Positions 24,304-30,547 of a stretch of DNA of 36,963 nt are shown one piece after another; within the stretch, counting starts at the first letter, position 1; each line of letters starts with the position of its first letter. The stretch comes from Beijerinckiaceae bacterium (GTDB lineage: Bacteria > Bacteroidota > Bacteroidia > Chitinophagales > Chitinophagaceae), in the NCBI GenBank assembly GCA_903970475.1, contig CAJCIQ010000098.1, positions 1-36,963 of the forward strand. Direction: 5' to 3'. The notes under the pieces were generated by a model. That model was given only the letters and a program-made list of their open reading frames with translations. It searched no databases and had not been told where the DNA came from. A program made the position numbers and the translations under genes.

Positions 24304-24344
24304 ACTATTCCCAACTGCTTATTTCGGTTGGGAATAGTTTTTTT
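24304..24344 (+). terminator. Rho-independent terminator between rpsO and pnp
   Basis: ACTATTCCCAAC and GTTGGGAATAGT form a perfect 12-bp stem with an 11-base loop, followed by seven T. Confidence 0.88.
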
Positions 24345-24380
24345 GTACATATATTTTTTTAGTCGTTTATACAGTATCGT

Positions 24381-26753
24381 ATGTTATCACAACCAATCAG
24401 TAGCTCTTTTGACCTGGGTGACGGTCGTATCGTGACGATCGAAACCGGCAAACTAGCCAGACAAGCTGATGGTGCCGTAACGGTTCGCCAAGGAAATTGT
24501 ATCCTGCTTGCCACCGTGGTCGCCAACAAAACACCCAAAGAAGGTCAAGAGTTCTTCCCCCTAGTCGTTGACTATAATGAAAAATTTGCTTCAGCCGGTC
24601 GTATCCCAGGCTCCTTCTTTAAGAGAGAAGGTCGTCTGAACGATTATGAAGTATTGGTCAGCCGCCTGATCGATAGGGCGCTCCGCCCCCTGTTTCCAGA
24701 AGATTATTTCTGTGATGTGCAGGTCCTGATTACCCTGGTGTCTTCCGATGCCGAGGTTGTTCCGGATGCCCTGGCCTGCCTGGCCGCTTCTGCCGCACTG
24801 GCCGTTTCTGATATTCCCATTAAGGAAATTATTTCCGAAGTCCGCGTCGCCAAAGTGGACGGAAACTTCGTGGTTAACCCCAGCCGTAAACAGTTGGCTG
24901 AAGCCCAAATGGAGTTTATGATCGCTGCCACTGAAAAGAACCTCATGATGGTGGAAGGGGAAGCCAAAGAGTGCAGCGAAGAAGACCTGGTGAAAGCCCT
25001 GGAAATCGCTCACGAAGCTATCCGCGCCCAGATCAAGGCACAGCATGAACTGTCTGCGAAAGTAGGTGTGAAGGGAAAGAGGGATTATGTGAAACCTGAG
25101 CAGAATGAAGAGCTGCGTGAAAAGGTTACGGCCTTCGCTAAGGATAAGATCTACCAGATCGCCAAAGCGGGCACTGCCAAACACGAACGCTCCGAGGCAT
25201 TCAGCGCCCTGAAGGACGAACTGATCGCCAGCCTGGGTGAGGAAGTAGATGACAAATCCAAGAAGTTAGCTAAAAAATACTACGAAGACCTGCAATGGGA
25301 AGTGGTACGTAACATGATCCTGGATGACCATATCCGTTTGGATGGTCGTCAGTTGGATCAGGTCCGTCCCTTGGCTATGGAAATAGATCCCCTGCCTACG
25401 CCCCATGGCTCTGCTTTGTTCACCCGCGGCGAAACCCAGTCTTTGACTACGGTAACGCTGGGTACGCCTTTGGATGAGCTCCTTATTGAAACAGCGGCTA
25501 CGTCTGATTATTCTAAATTTATCCTCCACTATAACTTCCCTCCCTTCTCCACCGGTGAAGTGAAAATGATGCGTGCCCCCGGCCGCAGGGAAGTAGGGCA
25601 CGGTAACCTGGCTATGCGCTCCTTAAAGCAAATGATGCCTGGTAGCGAGTATCCTTATACCGTACGCGTAGTAAGTGATGTGTTGGAATCCAACGGTTCT
25701 TCTTCTATGGCTACGGTTTGCGCCGGTTCTCTGGCTTTGATGGACGCTGGTGTTCCCTTCAAAAAGCACGTAAGTGGTGTGGCTATGGGTTTGATCACCC
25801 GTAGCACCGACAAAAAATATGCTATCCTAACGGATATCCTGGGTGATGAAGACCACTTGGGCGACATGGACTTTAAGGTGACGGGTACCCGTGAAGGTAT
25901 TTGCGGGGTGCAGATGGACATCAAAGTCGATGGCTTACCCATGGAAGTAATGCGGGAAGCCCTGGAGCAGGCACGCAAAGGCCGTTTGCATATCCTGGAT
26001 GCCATGTATGGCGCTATTGAAGCAGCGCGTCCTGACGTGAAGCCTCATGCACCAAGGATGGTGAAACTGTTCATTGACAAAGAATTTATCGGTGCTGTGA
26101 TCGGTCCCCAGGGTAAAGTGATCCAGGAGATCCAACGCGAAACCGGTACGACCATCAATATCGAAGAAGTAGGCAACCAGGGAGAAGTTAGTATCTTCTC
26201 TCCTGCCAAAGAAGGGCTGGATAAGGCTGTAGCTTGGGTAAAAGGCATTACCGCCATGCCCGAGGTCGGAGCTACTTACGAAGGTCCTATCAAAGGCATC
26301 AAAGAGTTCGGCGCTTTCGTCGAGTTCATGCCTGGTAAACAAGGGTTGCTCCACATCTCCGAAATCAGTTGGAAGCGCCTTGAAACCCTGGAAGGTGTCC
26401 TCAATGAAGGGGATATGGTAAAGGTGAAATTGCTGGGTGTTGACCAAAAGACCGGCAAGTTCAAACTCAGCCGCAAAGTGCTGATGCCAAAACCCGAAGG
26501 TTATGTAGAACGCCCCGAACGCCCGGAAAGGGGTGATCGTCCCGATCGTGGAGACCGTGGTGGTGATCGCGGAGACCGTCGCGAAGGAGGTAGCCGTGGA
26601 GACTTCCGTGGCTCAGACCGCAGAGACGGAGGTGGCCGTGGTGGTAATGACCGCGGACCCCGTGAACAAAGGGAACCTCGTCCGCCCCGTGACAACCAGC
26701 CTCCTCAACAGGCCCAAGGTGGCCAGGTAGATGAAGCACCTGAAGAACTATAA
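24381..26753 (+). CDS. pnp: polyribonucleotide nucleotidyltransferase (PNPase) with an Arg/Gly-rich tail
   Basis: This phosphorolytic 3'-5' exoribonuclease works in RNA decay. Domains in order: first RNase-PH core (about 10-145), helical domain (about 235-320), second RNase-PH core (about 330-555) with the catalytic-site aspartates in ILGDEDHLGDMDFKVTGT, KH domain (about 560-620) with GXXG loop GPQG, and S1 domain (about 630-703; EGPIKGIKEFGAFVEFMPGKQGLLHISE). Residues 710-790 form an Arg/Gly/Asp-rich disordered tail with repeated RGD, RPER and RGG steps, reminiscent of eukaryotic RGG boxes and likely to add RNA binding or phase-separation behaviour. The gene lies 95 bases after rpsO, behind a terminator; I see no perfect promoter box in the gap. 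Confidence 0.97.
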   Translation: MLSQPISSSFDLGDGRIVTIETGKLARQADGAVTVRQGNCILLATVVANKTPKEGQEFFPLVVDYNEKFASAGRIPGSFFKREGRLNDYEVLVSRLIDRALRPLFPEDYFCDVQVLITLVSSDAEVVPDALACLAASAALAVSDIPIKEIISEVRVAKVDGNFVVNPSRKQLAEAQMEFMIAATEKNLMMVEGEAKECSEEDLVKALEIAHEAIRAQIKAQHELSAKVGVKGKRDYVKPEQNEELREKVTAFAKDKIYQIAKAGTAKHERSEAFSALKDELIASLGEEVDDKSKKLAKKYYEDLQWEVVRNMILDDHIRLDGRQLDQVRPLAMEIDPLPTPHGSALFTRGETQSLTTVTLGTPLDELLIETAATSDYSKFILHYNFPPFSTGEVKMMRAPGRREVGHGNLAMRSLKQMMPGSEYPYTVRVVSDVLESNGSSSMATVCAGSLALMDAGVPFKKHVSGVAMGLITRSTDKKYAILTDILGDEDHLGDMDFKVTGTREGICGVQMDIKVDGLPMEVMREALEQARKGRLHILDAMYGAIEAARPDVKPHAPRMVKLFIDKEFIGAVIGPQGKVIQEIQRETGTTINIEEVGNQGEVSIFSPAKEGLDKAVAWVKGITAMPEVGATYEGPIKGIKEFGAFVEFMPGKQGLLHISEISWKRLETLEGVLNEGDMVKVKLLGVDQKTGKFKLSRKVLMPKPEGYVERPERPERGDRPDRGDRGGDRGDRREGGSRGDFRGSDRRDGGGRGGNDRGPREQREPRPPRDNQPPQQAQGGQVDEAPEEL

Positions 26754-26783
26754 ATAGGCTGCGGATTTTCCGCTACTGAATAT

Positions 26784-26843
26784 ATGGCGCCGGAATCCCG
26801 ATGCAGCAGTTAAGAAGCTGTAGCATTGGTTTCCCGGCGCCAT
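26784..26843 (+). other. long hairpin in the pnp-prmA spacer
   Basis: ATGGCGCCGG (26784-26793) and CCGGCGCCAT (26834-26843) are perfect inverted repeats, and the sequence between them continues as an imperfect stem (GATGCAGC against GCTGTAGCAT). The downstream tail CTTATTTTAAA is only partly T-rich. It may be the pnp terminator, an RNA-stabilising stem, or a mobile palindromic repeat. It ends 19 bases before the prmA ATG. Confidence 0.6.
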
Positions 26844-26862
26844 CTTATTTTAAAGATCCATT

Positions 26863-27807
26863 ATGCCCAAACATATAGAAATCATTATCACCCAGGCGGC
26901 CGAACCCCGACCAGGCGCACATCAGGATGCAGGCGCACATCAGGACGTGGGCGAACATCAGGGCGCAGGCTCACATCAGGACGCAGGCGCACATCAAGAC
27001 GGGTCGGATGAGCTCGGCTACTTGAACCTTGACCTGTTGGTCCCTGCCTTGGAAGCCATAGGCTTCGAGGGTTTTGCAGAAGAGGATGATATCCTGAAGG
27101 CTTATATCCCGGAGGGTAAGTGGAATGAAGCAGCCTTTGAGGTATTCAAACAAACGTATTTGACTCAAGACCAGCGGGAAAACTTAAAACGCAATGAGCT
27201 GGAGGAACGGAATTGGAACGAAGCCTGGGAATCCAGCTTTGAGCCAGTAGTGATAGAGGATTTCTGTGCGATCAGGGCTGATTTTCATGCGCCGGTGGTG
27301 GGTGTGGAGCAGGAGATCATTATTACGCCTAAAATGAGTTTTGGGACGGGGCACCACGCGACGACCCACCTGATGATTGAGTATATGCAAAGCCTGCCTT
27401 TGGAAGGGGCCAGGGTGGTGGATTTCGGTACGGGCACAGGGGTATTGGCTATACTGGCCTATAAACTGGGTGCAAGGGCGGTATGGGCGGTAGACAATGA
27501 TACCTGGAGTATGGAAAATGCCGCCGAAAATGTAAAGCGTAATGATGCTGAGGTGGAGTTGCATCTCGGTGAGGATCTGAGCCAGGCGCCGCCTGCCGAT
27601 ATTGAGTTGGCCAATATCAATCGCCATGTGCTGCTGACGCATATGGAGCCATTATTTACGCTTCTGGCGTCTCCGGGGCTGCTGCTGCTGAGTGGTATTC
27701 TCCAGGAAGATGAAGACATCATAGCAGGGGCTGCCAGGGCGGCGGGGTTCACCCCTGTCAGTCAGAAGCAGCGGGGGAATTGGCTCGCGCAGCTATGGAA
27801 AAAGTGA
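26863..27807 (+). CDS. prmA: ribosomal protein L11 methyltransferase with an internal tandem-repeat insertion
   Basis: PrmA uses S-adenosylmethionine to methylate ribosomal protein L11. The methyltransferase core is intact: KMSFGTGHHATTHLMIEYMQ (about 157-176), motif I VVDFGTGTGVLAILAYKLGARAVWAVDND and LANINRHVLLTH near residue 251. The N-terminal substrate-recognition domain starts normally (MPKHIEIIIT) but is then interrupted by five (GAHQDA)-type hexapeptide repeats encoded by 18-bp tandem repeats (26914-27003), before resuming at LNLDLLVPALEAIGFEGF. The length of 314 residues is about 35-40 more than usual in Bacteroidota. Frame is kept, so the enzyme may still work; L11 recognition could be altered. 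Confidence 0.93.
   Translation: MPKHIEIIITQAAEPRPGAHQDAGAHQDVGEHQGAGSHQDAGAHQDGSDELGYLNLDLLVPALEAIGFEGFAEEDDILKAYIPEGKWNEAAFEVFKQTYLTQDQRENLKRNELEERNWNEAWESSFEPVVIEDFCAIRADFHAPVVGVEQEIIITPKMSFGTGHHATTHLMIEYMQSLPLEGARVVDFGTGTGVLAILAYKLGARAVWAVDNDTWSMENAAENVKRNDAEVELHLGEDLSQAPPADIELANINRHVLLTHMEPLFTLLASPGLLLLSGILQEDEDIIAGAARAAGFTPVSQKQRGNWLAQLWKK
26914..27003 (+). repeat. five in-frame 18-bp tandem repeats inside prmA
   Basis: Units start at 26914, 26932, 26950, 26968 and 26986. Consensus GGCGCACATCAGGACGCA, each copy differing at one to four positions. The encoded peptide is Gly-Ala-His-Gln-Asp-Ala with variants (GEHQGA, GSHQDA). The repeats abut with no spacers. Confidence 0.93.
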
Positions 27808-27814
27808 CCTCGGG

Positions 27815-27857
27815 TCTAGATGCTTTTGCCCGAAATTTCCTAACTTAGTCATCTAGA
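27815..27857 (+). promoter_or_regulatory. inverted repeat overlapping the plsY ribosome-binding site
   Basis: TCTAGATG (27815-27822) and CATCTAGA (27850-27857) are perfect 8-bp arms 27 bases apart. The right arm overlaps the AGAGGA ribosome-binding sequence (27854-27859) of plsY, so an mRNA hairpin could mask it; a protein-binding site is an alternative. Confidence 0.4.
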
Positions 27858-27863
27858 GGAACT

Positions 27864-28532
27864 ATGGATGAATTACTGGTTATCATATTAGCCTACTGTA
27901 TTGGGTCTATACCCACGGCATTAATTGTCAGCAGATTGTTTTTCGGGATCGATATCCGGGATTACGGTAGCGGAAATATGGGTGCTACCAATTCCTTCAG
28001 GGTCCTGGGCTCCAAATATGGCACCTATGTGATGGTAGTGGATATGCTCAAAGGGGTGGCCGCTGTTAAATTATTTCTCCTTTTACCTTACTATACAGAT
28101 CCTATTCATTCTGTAGACCGGATGAACTTGCAGATCGGCCTTGGGCTAGCCGCTGTGGTAGGGCATATTTTCCCCCTATGGGCTGATTTTAAAGGGGGTA
28201 AAGGGGTAGCCACCCTGTTTGGGATGGTCCTGGCCATTCAGCCGGATGTTGCCCTGGCCTGTGTAGGTGTATTCCTGTTGGTGCTGTATACCACCCGGTT
28301 TGTGAGCCTTAGTTCCATTTTTGCGGGCGTAGCTTTTGCCGTTTTTATCCTCTATATATTTGATTATCATGAGACCCTGTACCGGATCTTTGCGGTATCG
28401 GTGGCCTTATTGGTACTACTTACCCATCAGAAGAATATCGGACGTCTCCTCCGGGGAAATGAAAGTAAAGCAGGCATTCTCAAATACCGGGATCGGCGTA
28501 AAAGCCGCAAACGGTCGGGCTTAGATGACTAG
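27864..28532 (+). CDS. plsY: glycerol-3-phosphate acyltransferase PlsY
   Basis: This inner-membrane enzyme transfers an acyl group from acyl-phosphate to glycerol 3-phosphate, the first step of phospholipid synthesis. The 222-residue protein has the three cytoplasmic PlsY motifs: GSIPTALIVSRLFFGIDIRDYGSGNMGATNSFRVLG (about residues 12-47), HIFPLWADFKGGKGVAT (about 102-118), and a later segment with THQKNIGRLLRGNE (about 184-197). About six to seven membrane helices are visible. A 20-residue basic tail (RDRRKSRKRSG) follows the family core. It is 56 bases downstream of prmA and may be read from the same transcript. Confidence 0.94.
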   Translation: MDELLVIILAYCIGSIPTALIVSRLFFGIDIRDYGSGNMGATNSFRVLGSKYGTYVMVVDMLKGVAAVKLFLLLPYYTDPIHSVDRMNLQIGLGLAAVVGHIFPLWADFKGGKGVATLFGMVLAIQPDVALACVGVFLLVLYTTRFVSLSSIFAGVAFAVFILYIFDYHETLYRIFAVSVALLVLLTHQKNIGRLLRGNESKAGILKYRDRRKSRKRSGLDD

Positions 28533-28598
28533 GTTCATGTTTTTTTCCTTAATTTCGCCTTCCATTTTAACTTTTTTGATCCCAAAAAGTGTTGTCGC

Positions 28599-29336
28599 AT
28601 GTCGCAAACGCTGTTTGAAAAACTGCAACTCGCAGACGAGAAGAATTTACTCATTCAAGGAATTCCTTCTGCTATCGAGAAACAATTTGTCAAGCTTTCC
28701 TTTGCTAAGAATGTAACACCCTTGCTTAGGGCCAAAAAGATCGATTTCGCATTGGTCTTTGCCCTAAACCAGCGCCAGTTGAACCAAATCTTGAGTGAAG
28801 TACTGCCGGCATTGAGTGAGCAGGCCAAACTTTGGGTAGCTTACCCGAAGTTGGCTTCCAAAATTGCCAGCGACTTAAACAGGGATTGTTCCTGGAATTG
28901 CCTGTGCGAGAGTGGCTTTGAGATCGTGAGATCTATAGCATTGGACCATGTCTGGACCGCGCTTCGGTTTAAGAAAAGTGAAGATGTTCCAGCAGCTTTG
29001 GCAAGAGCAGCCGCTCAGAATGCTGCCCCCATTGCGGTAGGGGCTGTGTCGACCAATAATGCGGTTGGGGCTGCCGCTGAAACGGAAACCCTGGAAACGG
29101 TTGCGGTGGCAGGGGCCAGGGGTAGAAAGAGAACCTTGACTCCACCCGAAGACCTGGAGCAGCTCTTTACCTTACATCCAAAGGCCAAAGTGTTTTTTGA
29201 TGGGCTGTCCTTTACCAACCAAAAGGAATATATCGTTTGGATTACGGGAGCCAAAAAAGAAGATACCCGTAAGCGAAGGTTAGACGCTACCTTAGAAAAG
29301 CTCAAGGCGGGGAAGAAGAACCCCTCGGAGAAATAG
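28599..29336 (+). CDS. DUF3052-like domain joined to a YdeI/OmpD-associated C-terminal domain
   Basis: The N-terminal 126 residues (KIDFALVFALNQRQLNQILSEVLPALSEQAKLWVAYPKLASKIASDLNRD... FEIVRSIALDHVWTALRFKK) resemble DUF3052, a fold of unknown function with a conserved PK and Asp-x-x-Trp end; this match is from memory and is moderate. The C-terminal 60 residues (PEDLEQLFTLHPKAKVFFDGLSFTNQKEYIVWITGAKKEDTRKRRLDATLEKLKAGKK) match the YdeI/OmpD-associated (bacteriocin-protection OmdA) helical family well. An Ala/Val/Thr-rich low-complexity linker (about 131-178) joins them. It is followed after 13 bases by the CYTH gene. The function is unknown; a stress or envelope role is only suggested by the C-terminal family name. 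Confidence 0.75.
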   Translation: MSQTLFEKLQLADEKNLLIQGIPSAIEKQFVKLSFAKNVTPLLRAKKIDFALVFALNQRQLNQILSEVLPALSEQAKLWVAYPKLASKIASDLNRDCSWNCLCESGFEIVRSIALDHVWTALRFKKSEDVPAALARAAAQNAAPIAVGAVSTNNAVGAAAETETLETVAVAGARGRKRTLTPPEDLEQLFTLHPKAKVFFDGLSFTNQKEYIVWITGAKKEDTRKRRLDATLEKLKAGKKNPSEK

Positions 29337-29349
29337 CAGAAACAAGATT

Positions 29350-29862
29350 ATGCAACAATTCAAGATAGCCATAAAAGCCCGATGTGAGGATCTCAATCCC
29401 ATACGGGCTTTTTTGATAAGTCATTCAGCAAGGTTTGTAGGTAAGGATCAACAGAAGGACACCTATTTCAATGTTTCGCAGGGAAGACTGAAAATGAGGG
29501 TAGGTGATTTTGAGAATGGATTATACCATGTTGATCATGCCGGTCAGGCAGATCCCAATTCAGGCCACGAACGCTTTTTTGCCGTAATCGAAACACAACC
29601 GCTGACGGAATTACTGGAAAAGGCGCTGGGTATTAAGAAAGTGGTGGAGAAACGCAGGGAAATTTACTTCATCGACAATGTGAAGTTTCACTTGGATGAA
29701 GTCATTGACCACGGATGCTTTGTAGAGATTGAAGCCATTGACGTAGACGATACCATTGCTCCGGAAAAGCTGGGCGAACAGTGCTGTGCGTTCCGCAATG
29801 CCCTCGGCATCAGGGAAGAAGACATTCTGACCCAGAGTTATAGCGAGCTACCCAGGTCCTGA
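29350..29862 (+). CDS. CYTH-domain protein (class IV adenylate cyclase / triphosphatase fold)
   Basis: The 170-residue protein matches bacterial single-domain CYTH proteins: KARCEDLNPIRAFLISHSARFVGKDQQKDTYFNVSQGRLKMRVG, VVEKRREIYFIDNVKFHLDEVIDHGCFVEIEAID, and a C-terminal helix with ILTQSYSELP. CYTH enzymes form a tunnel that holds triphosphates with two divalent ions; members are adenylate cyclases, thiamine triphosphatases or inorganic triphosphatases. Here the N-terminal E-x-K metal-binding signature reads KIAIKAR, so the expected glutamate is alanine, while the later acidic FVEIEA motif is kept. Activity may be lowered or altered. It is probably co-transcribed with the preceding gene. Confidence 0.82.
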   Translation: MQQFKIAIKARCEDLNPIRAFLISHSARFVGKDQQKDTYFNVSQGRLKMRVGDFENGLYHVDHAGQADPNSGHERFFAVIETQPLTELLEKALGIKKVVEKRREIYFIDNVKFHLDEVIDHGCFVEIEAIDVDDTIAPEKLGEQCCAFRNALGIREEDILTQSYSELPRS

Positions 29863-29878
29863 GTTGACCGGGTGATCC

Positions 29879-30544
29879 TTAGGCAGCGGCCCGTTTGCCG
29901 CTGAAGAGTGTTATTGTTTTTTCCCCTATCCAAATGGCCGCCAGGGAAGATATAACGCCTATTATAGCGCCCCCATACACGTCCTTGAAGAAATGTTCGG
30001 CCAGGTACATCCTGGAATAGCCCACGGAACAGGCCCAGCAGAATAAACCAATGGCCCAGGCCCGGCGATTGCTGCGGATCAGCAGGTACATGAGCAAAAT
30101 GGGGATGCTGAATGCCGTAATGGTATGGCCTGATGGAAAGCTGTTATAGGTCCATAATTCTACGCCCGGCACGTGGTGCAGGACTTCGGGTATTTTTGCA
30201 AAATAAGTAACGGGTCTGGGTTCCCGGTTGAAGAATTCCTGTTTTAAAAACATGGACAGTAAGGAAGGGATGGCAAACACCAGCAGTCCTATCCATCCGA
30301 AACGGATAGAGCGGCTGCGTCCGCCGGTTCTGTATCCGTAGAAAAGGAGCACAAGCACGAGGGTTATGGCGGTCCATCCTTCTCCAAATAGCGTCCAGTA
30401 GGGCATCAGCCAGTCAAAAAAAGCGAAATGATGTTGGTTAACGGCCAGTAGTAATTGTGCTTTGGTAAAGGAGGCCAGCAGGACAGCGCCTACCACTAAA
30501 AACAACAGCCATAAGATCAGGAAAGGTCGGGTCTTTTCAATCAT
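29879..30544 (-). CDS. PAP2-family membrane phosphatase
   Basis: The 221-residue protein has about six membrane helices and the three phosphatidic-acid-phosphatase signature motifs: KQEFFNREPRP, SFPSGHT and SRMYLAEHFFKDVYGGAIIG (catalytic His residues in the second and third motifs). Such enzymes dephosphorylate lipid phosphates such as phosphatidic acid, phosphatidylglycerophosphate or undecaprenyl pyrophosphate on the periplasmic face; the substrate here is unknown. The start ATG is three bases after the dnaG stop, so it is probably co-transcribed with dnaG. Its end converges with the CYTH gene with a 16-base gap. Confidence 0.92.
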   Translation of the reverse strand: MIEKTRPFLILWLLFLVVGAVLLASFTKAQLLLAVNQHHFAFFDWLMPYWTLFGEGWTAITLVLVLLFYGYRTGGRSRSIRFGWIGLLVFAIPSLLSMFLKQEFFNREPRPVTYFAKIPEVLHHVPGVELWTYNSFPSGHTITAFSIPILLMYLLIRSNRRAWAIGLFCWACSVGYSRMYLAEHFFKDVYGGAIIGVISSLAAIWIGEKTITLFSGKRAAA

Positions 30545-30547
30545 AGT

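Noticed and set aside
24591..25184. 197-codon open frame antisense to pnp
   Set aside because: It is a mirror of strongly conserved PNPase sequence and shows no protein family pattern.
26914..27003. Short regular repeats that might be a CRISPR array
   Set aside because: The 18-bp units abut with no spacers, are imperfect and are in frame inside prmA.
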